64,000 nt of DNA from Candidatus Scalindua sp. (GCA_031316155.1 JALDRB010000009.1:1-64000); one strand, 5' to 3'; positions 29,064-38,158 are shown, counted from the first letter of the stretch. A program made the numbers and translations. The notes: generated by a model from the sequence alone, not told the origin.

Positions 29064-29921
29064 ATGGCTGCTATAAAAGGCGAAGTTACAGGTACAAATA
29101 GTGTGGCTGTAACCGGAATAGCTACAGGAAAAGAAACCACTGGCGTAAGTGCCTCAGCAGACACCGTTGGTGTGCGCGCGTATGGTAAAGATTGGATTGG
29201 TGTTTTTGGCGAAACTCATAGCACAGTAGGTGGTGCGGGTGTATGGGGCAGGTGTAATGGGAACAGCAGTGGCGTATTCGGGGAAAGCCAAAAAGGAACG
29301 GGGGTCTACGGTAAAAGCAGTAATGGCGGTGCTGGCGTGATTGGCGAAGGAGACACGGGTCCTGGCATCATTGGGAAGAGCACGAAATGGGTAGGCGTCT
29401 ATGGTGAAACTGCTGGTATCGAGAATGGCCCTGCCGGCGTATGGGGCGAACACAAGGGTGCTGGCGTCGGCGTAAAAGCCGTAAGCAAGGATGGCGCTGG
29501 TCTAGCAGCTTATAGCACTAGCAATGAAGCCATTCATGCTGAAACAAAATCGCCTGGGACTGCGGCGATAGCCGCGTACAATCTCGATCCGGCAGGTACG
29601 GGTGCCGCCATTTTTGCAAAGAAGGCAGGAACTATAGGAAACGCGGGCTCTTTCGACGGCAATGTTGAAATAACTGGTAACTTATTTGTTCAAGGTGCCA
29701 GCATTCAGGGATTGCTTCAACGTATCGCTCAACTTGAACAGCAAGGAACAAATGTGGGGCAACTCGTTCAACGCTTAAGCTCTCTGGAACAGAAAGTAGC
29801 TGCCTTGGAGAGCCAGATCAATACCGCAGTCAGCAACCTTAATGGAAGAGTCACACAGACCGAGATTGCAATTAGCGATCTTAAAGCGAAGGTTCAGCAG
29901 ATTATCACGCAACTGGGGTAG
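29064..29921 (+). CDS. Gly-rich GVxG-repeat protein in an integron cassette
   Basis: A 285-residue protein. Residues about 20-200 consist of short repeats around GV-aromatic-G, for example GVFGESQKGTGVYGKSSNG, AGVIGEGDTG and VGVYGETAG. This pattern predicts a repetitive beta structure. The C-terminal 85 residues are a coiled coil (QRIAQLEQQG, LSSLEQKVAALESQI, TEIAISDLKAKVQQI), likely for trimerisation. No signal peptide is visible. Proteins of this kind occur as surface or tail-fibre-like proteins, but the function is unknown to me. The ATG has ggagg 11 bases upstream. The gene lies between two attC-like sites and is clearly richer in G+C than its surroundings, indicating capture as a cassette. 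Confidence 0.75.
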   Translation: MAAIKGEVTGTNSVAVTGIATGKETTGVSASADTVGVRAYGKDWIGVFGETHSTVGGAGVWGRCNGNSSGVFGESQKGTGVYGKSSNGGAGVIGEGDTGPGIIGKSTKWVGVYGETAGIENGPAGVWGEHKGAGVGVKAVSKDGAGLAAYSTSNEAIHAETKSPGTAAIAAYNLDPAGTGAAIFAKKAGTIGNAGSFDGNVEITGNLFVQGASIQGLLQRIAQLEQQGTNVGQLVQRLSSLEQKVAALESQINTAVSNLNGRVTQTEIAISDLKAKVQQIITQLG

Positions 29922-29961
29922 GCACTCATGCGCGAGAGAGTGGCGCGAACAGGCAATCTGC

Positions 29962-30016
29962 ACCTAACGAGTAAGGTTAGATCGAGCGAAGCCGCGATCT
30001 GAACCGTTTGTTGGAC
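29962..30016 (+). repeat. attC-like site, right boundary of a lone integron cassette
   Basis: Left core ACCTAAC (RYYYAAC) at 29962-29968 and right core GTTGGAC (GTTRRRY) at 30010-30016, both perfect. GGTTAGATCG pairs with CGATCTGAACC, leaving one unpaired base, the attC hallmark. Total length 55 bases, within the usual range. Confidence 0.85.
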
Positions 30017-30131
30017 GAGCCCGGTGATTAACTGAGATGCTATGAAAATAGCTTTTTAGAGGCAGGGGTAATTCTTAAGATTTAGGGTAGCACGACAACT
30101 ATTCCGGATTAAATTGCTTGGTTTTTGACAG

Positions 30132-30503
30132 TTACTTTTCATTTTTCCTTCGGGGAAGTACTATTTCTTCCTGAGTATGCTCCTCTCTTATGCTTGTTGC
30201 TTGTATGTGCTCACTTCCACAATCAGGACAACGTCTCGGATCAGAAACCTCTATTTCTTCATCTATATGCTCGGGCTTTGGCCGTGTTACTCCTTTATGT
30301 CCAAATGGCGCACCTTTTTTCCTGGGTTCAGGACGTACTCCATACGCATCTTTTTTCTTGTTAGTCTTGCCGTAGATATTTTTCCTTAAATAGTCTATCA
30401 TCTCTTTAAGGGTTTTGTTTTCCTCCTTTAACTGACGATTTTCCCATTTTAACTCTCTGTTCTTTTTCCTGAGTTCCTTAATACGAAGTTCCTTTTCCAT
30501 CAC
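30132..30503 (-). pseudogene. IS66-type transposase, N-terminal fragment
   Basis: The 123-residue product begins with a leucine-rich coiled coil (ELRKKNRELKWENRQLKEEN), then GAPFGHKGVTRPKP and a zinc-binding CPDCGSEHI, the normal N-terminal part of IS66-family transposases. It stops at 30132, so the catalytic domain is missing. It overlaps the stop of the DUF4338 gene by 4 bases (ATGA), so the two were one transposon operon. Confidence 0.75.
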
Positions 30504-31426
30504 ATCTTCTCCACCAACCCCCGTCCGAATGGCCTATAGGCCGGGCAGGCGACAAAGTCATTCTGGCGGGTGAGTTTTTCCCGAAACTCATTGCACAGAG
30601 GATATACGAATACCTTCTTTATCTTCCCGTGGTATGTATGGGTATTTCCCCGTTTCGCGTTCCCTTTTGTTTGACCCAGGTATGTCCAATTTGCCGCTTT
30701 GTAGCATGTCCCATGAAACTTGTCTTGTTCTACAAATGTTTCCAATAAATAAATGGTATGTCCATATCGCTTTGCCCAATCTTCTCGTATTCGCCGTATG
30801 CTTAAACCGAGAACATGACTCGCTAAGAATTTAATCTTAACCCATGGCAAAATCAAAAATCGAATATTGTTCACTATCCCACAAAGATTCTTATCCTTTA
30901 TCTCTTTACTCCACCCAATCCACGTATCACGTGCCTCTAAAGACCATGCCGCAGATCCCCAACCCAAGAGAGCCACCGGCCTGTCATCAATGTATGCTAT
31001 GTACTTGAGATATTTGCCAACAATTATCTGATATCCCTGGTAGTGATAGCTGTGGATGATCCTGTTCCAGAGTTTATGTTCCTGCGGCGTGGAAAGACAT
31101 TTTAGCTCCAGCGATGGATGGTATTTAACCATTCCTGTAAGAGGAAGAATATCGAGTGCTATTTCCTCTATCTTTTTCTTTTCATTGTGTGCAGAGTTAA
31201 GGCGGGGAGGTAATTGGATCAACCCTTCTCTTTCTAAAGAGAGTAACAGGTAACGGCAGGACATGTCTTTGGTGTTTCCATTGGGCTGGTACCATTTCCA
31301 ATGATGGCAAAGCATGCGGGATATATATTTACGGCCTTGTGGGAAATGTGTTTTTATTACAGTGCGGATGATTACTATGTCAGCATCACTGATTTCACGC
31401 CCTCTTATAATACGTTTGTTTCTCAT
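30500..31426 (-). CDS. DUF4338 (DruA-like) protein associated with an IS66-type element
   Basis: A 308-residue protein: an N-terminal winged-helix-like part (ADIVIIRTVIKTHFPQGRKY, SCRYLLLSLEREGLIQLPP), then the DUF4338 core with KYIAYIDDRPVALLGWGSAAW, RDTWIGWS, NNIRFLILPW and YLLETFVEQDKFHGTCYKAANW. This family is often labelled DruA-like because one member belongs to the Druantia defence system, but most members travel with IS66-type transposons, as here. I favour a transposon accessory role. The ATG at 31426 gives MRNKRIIRG; longer upstream frames run into the neighbouring gene. Confidence 0.75.
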   Translation of the reverse strand: MRNKRIIRGREISDADIVIIRTVIKTHFPQGRKYISRMLCHHWKWYQPNGNTKDMSCRYLLLSLEREGLIQLPPRLNSAHNEKKKIEEIALDILPLTGMVKYHPSLELKCLSTPQEHKLWNRIIHSYHYQGYQIIVGKYLKYIAYIDDRPVALLGWGSAAWSLEARDTWIGWSKEIKDKNLCGIVNNIRFLILPWVKIKFLASHVLGLSIRRIREDWAKRYGHTIYLLETFVEQDKFHGTCYKAANWTYLGQTKGNAKRGNTHTYHGKIKKVFVYPLCNEFREKLTRQNDFVACPAYRPFGRGLVEKM

Positions 31427-31532
31427 ACATGAGGGTATACCACAAAAGGGAAGGGGACGCCAGCTTTTTTTGAGTGGCAGAAAATTAATATTTGAAAACA
31501 GCCGGAGAAGGGTGTAAAGAGAGGTTGACCGA

Positions 31533-32801
31533 ATGGCTAATATATTACGTTGTAATTGTGAGGCCCCCTGTTCCGACCGCGATAACGAGAATACCTTTAA
31601 TATCCGTATTGACACTACGAATATTAAAGGTATAATACCCGCTGTGATAGATAGGCAAGAATACATATATCAAGCAGAAAAGGCTATTTCCAGATCACCA
31701 ATAACGGCGCTACTGGGGCCGCGTCAATGCGGTAAAACGACCTTGGCAAGAGTGATTTGCAAGCGTCAGCCAAGCACTTATTTTGACCTTGAAAGTCAGA
31801 CTGATCTTCGCAGACTGGCAAATCCAGAGATGATTTTGGCACCGCTTTCAGGCCTGGTGGTAATTGATGAAATACAGACTAAGCCTGATCTGTTTGCAAC
31901 ACTGCGGGTCGTAGTAGATAAGCCGGAAAACAGATGCAGTTTTTTAATCCTTGGAAGCGCCTCACCGCAAGTGATAAGAAATGTTTCTGAAACCCTTGCC
32001 GGCCGTGTGGAGTTTGTTGATATGGCAGGCTTTGATTTGACAGAGCTTGGCGCGAACAGGTGGAAACAATTGTGGGTCAGAGGTGGATTTCCCCGTTCGT
32101 TCCTTGCTACTGACGACCAGGACAGTTTTGCATGGCGTGAAGGCTTTGTTCGCACCTTTCTTCAACGTGATATTCCACAGCTCGGCATCAAGATTCCTGC
32201 TCAAGCTATACGAAGATTCTGGACGATGCTCGCCCACTACCATGGTCAAATATGGAATGCTTCGCGTATTGGCTCTGCACTTGGCATTAATGACAAGACG
32301 GCTCGCTCCTACCTGGATATTTTGACCGAAACATTTATGATTCAACAACTCCAGCCCTGGTACGAAAATATTAGCAAACGACAAGTGAAATCACCTAAGA
32401 TATACTTTCGAGATACGGGATTACTTCACAGCTTGCTTGATCTGAGGGATTTTCATGCTGTTACGGGACATCCACAAGTTGGGGCGTCCTGGGAAGGTTT
32501 TGCAATGGAACAGATTATGAGAACATTAAGGCCGTCACAGGTGTTTTACTGGGCAACATATGGTGGAGCAGAACTGGACATCTTTACTGTTATTAATGGG
32601 AAGAGATATGGAATTGAGTTCAAATTCAGTGAAGCTCCGGGCAAGACAAAATCAACAGCCATTGCTATCGATTCGTTAAAGATCGACAGGCTACTCATAG
32701 TCTATCCCGGTGAAAAAAGTTGGCCCGTAAGCGAAACGATCTCTGTTTATCCGATATCTAAGGCAATTAAGTTTTTGGTTGGATTAACAAAAGGAACATA
32801 G
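31533..32801 (+). CDS. DUF4143-type AAA ATPase
   Basis: Up to 422 residues. From about residue 50: Walker A LLGPRQCGKTTLARV, Walker B VVIDEIQTKPDLF, then GSASPQVIRNVSETLAGR, and a C-terminal DUF4143 domain with KSPKIYFRDTGLLHSLL, SWEGFAMEQI and a nuclease-like YWATYGGAELDIF / YGIEFKFSEAP. These predicted ATPases are common in accessory DNA and have no proven role. A promoter-like sequence at 31609-31636 lies inside the first codons, so translation may really begin at GTG 31644 (AVIDRQEYIYQ), giving 385 residues. It is transcribed away from the IS66/DUF4338 fragment. Confidence 0.8.
   Translation: MANILRCNCEAPCSDRDNENTFNIRIDTTNIKGIIPAVIDRQEYIYQAEKAISRSPITALLGPRQCGKTTLARVICKRQPSTYFDLESQTDLRRLANPEMILAPLSGLVVIDEIQTKPDLFATLRVVVDKPENRCSFLILGSASPQVIRNVSETLAGRVEFVDMAGFDLTELGANRWKQLWVRGGFPRSFLATDDQDSFAWREGFVRTFLQRDIPQLGIKIPAQAIRRFWTMLAHYHGQIWNASRIGSALGINDKTARSYLDILTETFMIQQLQPWYENISKRQVKSPKIYFRDTGLLHSLLDLRDFHAVTGHPQVGASWEGFAMEQIMRTLRPSQVFYWATYGGAELDIFTVINGKRYGIEFKFSEAPGKTKSTAIAIDSLKIDRLLIVYPGEKSWPVSETISVYPISKAIKFLVGLTKGT
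31609..31636 (+). promoter_or_regulatory. Consensus sigma-70 promoter inside the 5' end of the DUF4143 frame
   Basis: TTGACA at 31609-31614 and TATAAT at 31631-31636, spaced by 16 bases. A 12-base inverted repeat (acctttaatat...atattaaaggt, 31593-31630) overlaps it and may act as an operator. If used, it would favour the GTG at 31644 as start. Confidence 0.55.
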
Positions 32802-32921
32802 GAAAATTGGTAAGATTGGTAACAAAACTATTGAAAAATTTCTCATAAATACTATATAATCTTGCTGATAACAGTCATGCAGACACCTTCAGGTTTCGGA
32901 AAGGTTGAGTTTTAGATAAAG

Positions 32922-33932
32922 ATGCTTTTCTTTTCATACGAGCAGTATATAACATATATATGCGTTGCAGCAGCAGTTGTTTTCCTCATTTATCTGTATT
33001 CATCATTACGGAAAAGAATTTGGTTAAAGGCTTTTGGCAGACTGAACCTGCTGGGGACGTTTAGCAAGATACCTCCTGCGATTCGCAACGTCTGCAAGGG
33101 GGGTACTGTCAGTCTGGCATTGTGTTGCCTTGGGCTGGTTCTTCTGGAACCAAAGTGGCAAACGACTGAAGAGTATTATGAGAAAGAGGGGGTAGAGATT
33201 GTTTTTGTCATAGATGTGTCTTTAAGTATGTTAGCAGAAGATGTGAAGCCAAACAGGCTGCAAAGGGCAAAAATAGAGATAGAAAATTTATTAAAGGAAC
33301 TGGAAAACGATTATGTTGGATTGGTGGTGTTTGCAGGGCACGCGTTTGCCATGCTCCCTTATTTGACGACTGATTATGACAGGATCTTTCTGAGAATTTT
33401 GCATATGGTTAATGAGAATTATGCACGATTTATCCCTTATGGTACAAACGTTGGAAATGCGCTCTTGATTGCAATATCATCTTTTAGTAAGGTGGAAAGG
33501 GAAAAGGTACTGATATTTCTTACCGATGGAGAAGAACGGCTGGAAGTCAGAAGTCAGGTAGATGAGGCGGTAAAGATGTTAATGGAAAGGAAGGATATTT
33601 CTGTCTACCTGATAGGCCTTGGAGATCCTAATGAATTCTCAACAATTCCAAAAAAGGATAACCATGGACGTACAATAGGTGTTGAGCTCGACACGGAGGG
33701 AGATATCATTAAAACGAGGCCGGATCCTCTATTGCTGAAGGAAATTGCAAAATTAACTGGCGGTAAATATATCCATGATGCTACCGGTAAAGAACTGAAA
33801 GAGATTTTTTTGGGAGTCATAGAAAAGCACAAGAAGATCATAGGTGTTAAAAAGAGAAATGTTGTCAAGGATGTTTCTCAGCATTTTTTGGGTGGAGGGT
33901 TGTTCTTTTTAATGCTATTTCTTCTGCTCTGA
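32922..33932 (+). CDS. VWA-domain membrane protein (BatB/BatA-like)
   Basis: A 336-residue protein with the same plan as the VWA protein at 23444: N-terminal helices (about residues 10-26 and 60-75), VWA domain with the MIDAS motif FVIDVSLSMLAEDV, the conserved PNRLQRAKIEI and FLTDGEER, and a C-terminal helix (FLGGGLFFLMLFLLL). The segment ISVYLIGLGDPN and LLKEIAKLTGGKYIHDAT are typical of the BatB branch. It belongs with the MoxR operon at 19.5-25.2 kb, from which the accessory island now separates it. ATG at 32922; weak ribosome binding site. Confidence 0.88.
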   Translation: MLFFSYEQYITYICVAAAVVFLIYLYSSLRKRIWLKAFGRLNLLGTFSKIPPAIRNVCKGGTVSLALCCLGLVLLEPKWQTTEEYYEKEGVEIVFVIDVSLSMLAEDVKPNRLQRAKIEIENLLKELENDYVGLVVFAGHAFAMLPYLTTDYDRIFLRILHMVNENYARFIPYGTNVGNALLIAISSFSKVEREKVLIFLTDGEERLEVRSQVDEAVKMLMERKDISVYLIGLGDPNEFSTIPKKDNHGRTIGVELDTEGDIIKTRPDPLLLKEIAKLTGGKYIHDATGKELKEIFLGVIEKHKKIIGVKKRNVVKDVSQHFLGGGLFFLMLFLLL

Positions 33933-34047
33933 ACTTGTATTTCAACAAGGAGAAAAGGGTTAATCGGTTTTTTTACTCCTTTTTCATTCTGCTGAGAAAA
34001 CATGTAAAGGTATTCCAAAATATTTTGTAAATAGAGAGGGGGTTGTT

Positions 34048-34518
34048 ATGGAAAGAGTATACATGGTTCAGGAAAATTATGAGAAATTGAAAAAAGAATT
34101 GGATTATCTGAAGACCGATAAGAGGATCGAGGTTCAGGAAGCAATTGGAAAGGCTCGGGCGCATGGAGATCTTCGCGAAAATGCAGAGTATGATGCAGCC
34201 AGGGAGGCACAGGGATTACTTGAGGCAAAGATTCGCAAGCTTGAGGACGATCTTGCCAGAGCGGAAATAGTTGATTCTTCTAAAATCCCCAAAGACACTG
34301 TTTGTTTTGGAGCGAAGGTTGAACTTGAAGACCTGGAAACGGGAGAAATTGAAAACTATCAATTGGTTGGAGCAGGCGATGATGACCCGATGAATGGCAA
34401 AATATTGGTAAGTTCCCCGGTGGCGAAAGCACTGCTGGGAGGTAAAATAAATGAAGAATTAGAAGTAGACGTTCCAATGGGCAAAATACGTTATAAAGTG
34501 TTAAAGATTGAATATTGA
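34048..34518 (+). CDS. greA: Transcription elongation factor GreA
   Basis: 156 residues, the normal GreA length. The N-terminal coiled coil (KELDYLKTDKRIEVQEAIG, ARAHGDLRENAEYDAAREAQ) includes the acidic D-x-x-E tip (GDLRENAEYD) that reaches into the secondary channel of RNA polymerase to restart backtracked complexes. The C-terminal FKBP-like domain follows (ETGEIENYQLVG, ISSPVAKALLG-type sequence). Two further codons (MER) precede the usual MVQENYEKL, but the ATG at 34048 has gaggggg upstream. It lies 115 bases after the VWA gene. Confidence 0.95.
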   Translation: MERVYMVQENYEKLKKELDYLKTDKRIEVQEAIGKARAHGDLRENAEYDAAREAQGLLEAKIRKLEDDLARAEIVDSSKIPKDTVCFGAKVELEDLETGEIENYQLVGAGDDDPMNGKILVSSPVAKALLGGKINEELEVDVPMGKIRYKVLKIEY

Positions 34519-34551
34519 AGATTGTTTGTTTCATGAAATGGAGTTTATAAG

Positions 34552-36015
34552 ATGGTCAAGAGAAAAGAGACAAATATAATATCGAGACAGTTATTGATAG
34601 ATGGAAAATGGGTTGATTCCATTTCCGGGAAGTTTTTCCGGACCATAAATCCGGCAACAGAAGAGGAAATTACCACGATTGCGGAAGGTGACAAGGAGGA
34701 TATTGACCTTGCCGTTGCAGCTGCTCGCAAGGCGTTTGAAAAGGGGCCATGGAGAAAGACCGATGCGCGGGACAGAGGATTGATTTTATTAAAAATAATG
34801 GAACTGGTTGAAAAAAACAAAGATGAGCTTGCCTGGTTAGAAACTCTGGACAATGGAAAACCGATAAGTGAAACAAAAAATGCAGATCTGCCACTGGTGA
34901 TTGATTGTTTGTTGTATTATGCAGGGTGGGCAGACAAGATTCATGGAGAAACAATCCCGGTGAGAGGTGAGTTTCTTAACTATACCATCAGAGAGCCTGT
35001 TGGTGTAGTTGGACAAATAATTCCGTGGAATTTCCCATTGTTAATGGCGGTGTGGAAGATAGCGCCTGCTATAGCCTGTGGTAATACAATTGTCCTGAAA
35101 CCAGCTGAGCAGACACCATTATCCGCGTTAATGTTGGGCAGGCTTTGTCAAGAGGCTGGCTTGCCTGATGGGGTATTGAATATTGTTCCCGGTTATGGAC
35201 CTACTGCGGGAGCAGCGCTTGCAGCGCATATGGATGTAGACAAGATAGCCTTTACGGGAGAACATACTACGGGACGACTCATCATGAAGGCGGCTGCAGG
35301 TAATTTAAAACGAATATCATTAGAGCTGGGAGGGAAATCTCCTAATATTGTGTTTGCAGATTCTGATATTGATAGTGCTGTAAATGGTGCGTTGAGGGGG
35401 ATATTTTTTAATCAAGGTGAGGTGTGTTGCGCTGGCTCACGTTTGTTTCTTGAAAAAAAAATTCATGACGAATTTCTGGGGAAACTTTCTGACAGGGCTT
35501 CTCGTTTATCTGTTGGAAATCCGGAAGACCCTAATACACAAATGGGAGCACAGGTATCAAAAGAGCAGTTTGATAAGATATTGCACTATATTGAAAGCGG
35601 AAAGCAGGAAGGTGCAAAGGTTATCACAGGCGGTGAAAGGTGTGGAAACAAAGGGTATTTTATTAAACCTACGGTATTTGAGGGGGTAAACAATAGCATG
35701 AAAATAGCGCAGGAAGAGATATTTGGTCCTGTTGTCTCTACAATCGCCTTTGACGACATGGATGAGATGGTACAGCAGAGTAATGATTCCCCTTATGGCC
35801 TGGCGGCAGCAGTATGGACACGTGATATCAAAAAAGCTCATAAGATTGCCAGAGAGCTAAAGGCCGGTACAATATGGATGAATACGTATAATACCTTTGA
35901 CGCAGCATCACCATTTGGTGGATACAAACAGAGTGGTTTTGGGAGAGAACTGGGGGTACACGCTCTTGAGTTGTATACACAGATAAAAAGTGTTTGGATA
36001 AATCTTGGCACATAA
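34552..36015 (+). CDS. NAD(P)-dependent aldehyde dehydrogenase
   Basis: A 487-residue member of the aldehyde dehydrogenase superfamily, betaine-aldehyde/ALDH1-like. Catalytic and binding residues are visible: [17 protein letters not shown] (Asn), [11 protein letters not shown] (Rossmann; FTGS is usual, here E replaces S), [14 protein letters not shown] (Glu base), [11 protein letters not shown] (the nucleophile Cys) and EEIFGPVVS. It oxidises an aldehyde to the acid in the cytoplasm; the substrate cannot be read from sequence. The Glu in FTGEHTTG is a variation in the cofactor loop worth noting. The ATG at 34552 has tggag upstream. Confidence 0.9.
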   Translation: MVKRKETNIISRQLLIDGKWVDSISGKFFRTINPATEEEITTIAEGDKEDIDLAVAAARKAFEKGPWRKTDARDRGLILLKIMELVEKNKDELAWLETLDNGKPISETKNADLPLVIDCLLYYAGWADKIHGETIPVRGEFLNYTIREPVGVVGQIIPWNFPLLMAVWKIAPAIACGNTIVLKPAEQTPLSALMLGRLCQEAGLPDGVLNIVPGYGPTAGAALAAHMDVDKIAFTGEHTTGRLIMKAAAGNLKRISLELGGKSPNIVFADSDIDSAVNGALRGIFFNQGEVCCAGSRLFLEKKIHDEFLGKLSDRASRLSVGNPEDPNTQMGAQVSKEQFDKILHYIESGKQEGAKVITGGERCGNKGYFIKPTVFEGVNNSMKIAQEEIFGPVVSTIAFDDMDEMVQQSNDSPYGLAAAVWTRDIKKAHKIARELKAGTIWMNTYNTFDAASPFGGYKQSGFGRELGVHALELYTQIKSVWINLGT

Positions 36016-36049
36016 AAAAAGAGTTTGGTGGTGGACAGAGGAGAGAGAA

Positions 36050-36229
36050 ATGCAGGTTATAAATAAAAGGAAATTATTGCCAGATGTAACCATTGGTTTA
36101 ACAAAGGCGGAAGCTGCCAAGCTTGCAAATGTGCTTAAGGCGAGTAATAAGAGTATTCTGTTTTGTCTGGAACTGTTAACGGGTCTGGATTTTGTAGAGC
36201 TTACGGAGATGATTGCCGACATGCATTGA
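36050..36229 (+). CDS. Small protein of unknown function
   Basis: A 59-residue product that I do not recognise. The sequence is helical (TKAEAAKLANVLKASNKSIL, ELLTGLDFVELTEMIADM), soluble, with no signal peptide. The ATG at 36050 has a strong agaggag site 8 bases upstream, which is the main support for it being real. It lies between the aldehyde dehydrogenase and the LOG-like gene in the same direction, so it may be co-transcribed. Confidence 0.5.
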   Translation: MQVINKRKLLPDVTIGLTKAEAAKLANVLKASNKSILFCLELLTGLDFVELTEMIADMH

Positions 36230-36259
36230 CCCGGTTTTTCTTTTTGTAGAAGGGATAAT

Positions 36260-36805
36260 ATGCCCAGAAAAATCTGTATATCTGTTATTGGAAGTGGTGA
36301 TCTTGACGGAACGTTAAGTGATGAAATTTCGAAAATTGCCCGTGGTGTGGGAAAAGAGATAGCATTGCGTGGCGCAGTACTGGTATGCGGTGGCTTGGGA
36401 GGGGTTATGGTAGAAGCAGCTAAAGGCGCAAAAGAAGAAGGCGGGCTCACGGTTGGTATTGTGCCGGGAGAAAGCCCTGATAGTGCAAATCCTTATATAG
36501 ATATTTCTTTACCAACTGGGATGGGTTATGCCAGAAATGTCCTAGTTGCATATTCCGGAGATGCTGTAATAGCCATAAGCGGAAGATTCGGTACGCTTTC
36601 TGAAATCAGTTTTGCACTGATTAAAAAGAAGCCGGTAATCGGTATAGGTACCTGGGATTTATGTAACTTAACACCTGGGTCCAGTAGCGATAAGGTTGCC
36701 AGGGAGCAGCAATATTCCGTGGCGGATGGTTGTGGAAGTGGCGTGATAAAATGTAACAATGCCAAAGAAGCAGTTGAAAAGGCGTTTACGCTTATCCGTA
36801 AGTAA
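36260..36805 (+). CDS. LOG-like / TIGR00725-type nucleotide-binding protein
   Basis: A 181-residue Rossmann-like protein. It starts CISVIGSGDLD, then GAVLVCGGLGGVMVEAAKGA (the GG-x-GG-VM motif) and later ISGRFGTLSEISFAL, equivalent to the PGGxGTxxE motif of the LOG (cytokinin nucleoside monophosphate phosphoribohydrolase) superfamily, here altered to SGRFGT. This matches the TIGR00725 group, sometimes called molybdenum cofactor carrier-like. The true activity is unknown. ATG at 36260 has gaaggg 10 bases upstream. Confidence 0.75.
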   Translation: MPRKICISVIGSGDLDGTLSDEISKIARGVGKEIALRGAVLVCGGLGGVMVEAAKGAKEEGGLTVGIVPGESPDSANPYIDISLPTGMGYARNVLVAYSGDAVIAISGRFGTLSEISFALIKKKPVIGIGTWDLCNLTPGSSSDKVAREQQYSVADGCGSGVIKCNNAKEAVEKAFTLIRK

Positions 36806-37178
36806 CCGGTATTGCAGGATTATAATTCCAAAGGATTTTTTTGCGAATATGTCAGGTTTTCATATTGTTGGTTAAATAATTACATTCTAGACTTGACAGG
36901 ATTGGTCTAGATGCTAGAATGTTGCCATTGTAATGCGTAACGTAAGGGAGCAAACAACTCCTTGTGTATGAGGGGAAATCGGATAGAAACGAATGCATTA
37001 AAAAGGTTTATCAGGATAATCTTATCCCCCGGATAATTCGGCTGATGGGGTGAATGCCAATGAATGAAAATTTTGAAACAAACAGGTTTTGGTTCTTTGG
37101 TATGGTCGTTTGCAAAATCTTCACAACCTTAACAGTCTCTCAAATCAATTGAATTTTCACAATCGTGTTGGGTAGAAA
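36806..37178 (+). other. 373-base leader region of accB
   Basis: Contains the promoter/operator listed at 36882-36922 and about 250 bases of leader before accB. A ggttaaataat... A+T-rich tract precedes the promoter. No gene or known riboswitch seen. Confidence 0.5.
36882..36922 (+). promoter_or_regulatory. Promoter overlapped by a palindromic operator, upstream of accB
   Basis: TTGACA (36893-36898) and TAGAAT (36915-36920), spacer 16. The nine-base arms ACATTCTAG (36882-36890) and CTAGAATGT (36914-36922) are perfect inverted repeats that frame the -35 and cover the -10, with a further TCTAGA between them. This arrangement suggests a repressor site controlling fatty-acid synthesis genes; the regulator is unknown. 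Confidence 0.6.
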
Positions 37179-37637
37179 ATGGATCTCATAGAAAAAGTTG
37201 AAAGTTTGATATCTTTGATGAACGAAAATAACCTCGCTGAAATTGAGATTGAGGAAGAGTCTACGAAAATACGACTCAAGAAAAATGATTTGAGCTCAAT
37301 GCCTGCGAACATACAACTGTCTTCTTCCTTTCAGGAACCTCTCCAAGAAGGTTCTACGAAATACTTCCCCGCCAAAAAAAGTGAAAATAATACCGATATT
37401 GTTGCCCCCATGGTGGGTACTTTTTATGATAGTGCACCTGGGGCGGCTGAACCTTATGTAAGTATAGGGGATGTTGTTGAAGAGGAGACTGTGGTTTGTA
37501 TCATTGAAGCAATGAAGATTATGAATGAGGTCAAGGCTGAAGCCAGGGGGAAAGTTGTGGATATCCTGGTGGATAATGGAGCTGCTATAGAGTATGGGCA
37601 GGCTCTTTTTATTGTTGAAATGCAAGGTGGTGGTTAA
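37179..37637 (+). CDS. accB: Biotin carboxyl carrier protein of acetyl-CoA carboxylase
   Basis: 152 residues, typical BCCP. The N-terminal part (MDLIEKVESLISLMNENNLA, IEIEEESTKIRLKKN) is the AccB leader domain, followed by a flexible linker and the C-terminal biotinyl domain with VAPMVGTFYDSAPGAAEPYV and the biotinylation motif EAMKIMNEV (Lys is modified). It carries the carboxyl group from AccC to the transcarboxylase for malonyl-CoA formation. accC follows 520 bases downstream, an unusually long gap for this pair. The ribosome binding site is weak. Confidence 0.95.
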   Translation: MDLIEKVESLISLMNENNLAEIEIEEESTKIRLKKNDLSSMPANIQLSSSFQEPLQEGSTKYFPAKKSENNTDIVAPMVGTFYDSAPGAAEPYVSIGDVVEEETVVCIIEAMKIMNEVKAEARGKVVDILVDNGAAIEYGQALFIVEMQGGG

Positions 37638-38158
37638 GCGAGAGCGAGGCTTGGCTTTCAAGTTCTGACGAGATATTAAATGCGGCCGTTATGGTGCAAA
37701 CTGACGATAAAGTTTGCGTAAAGGGTAGCGAGGTGCTGTGTGTGTGTTTTTTTTTTTTTTGAATGGATTGTTCTGTTGCTCTGTCTGTTTGTAATCCAGT
37801 TCCTGTTCGTAATCACTTCTTGCAATAAGGAGCCTCTGATTTGCTCCACCATTCCGGGGTAGACCTGATCTGTTACCTTTTTTGGATTAGATCGGTTTCA
37901 GTAAAATAAAGTTGACAGGTGATCAAGCATTAGTAGTGTTTCCCAATAAAAGCCTTTTGGCTAATATGCATGATGTGATGCCTGAGGAATAAAATTCTTT
38001 TACACGGGTTTTCTTGGTCCGGTTTTTTTTAGATGGGTGTTGGTATCTGGCGAGAGCTGGCTTGTTCTGTTACGGATTTGTATGTATTGTGTGTCAGCGG
38101 TGACTGCGATATTTTATTATGTCAATAATTTTTAAAAGACAGGAGAATGTGGGAGGGG
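37638..38158 (+). other. 521-base gap between accB and accC
   Basis: No gene seen. It holds a tgtgtgtg tract followed by a run of about 15 T near 37747-37762 and a possible weak promoter (TTGACA near 37912, TAGTGT 16 bases on). The length suggests that accC may have its own transcript. Confidence 0.4.

Noticed and set aside
30500-31426. DruA-like protein as evidence of a Druantia defence system
   Set aside because: None of the other Druantia genes (such as the large DruE helicase) is present. The gene overlaps an IS66-type transposase start, so a transposon origin is more likely.
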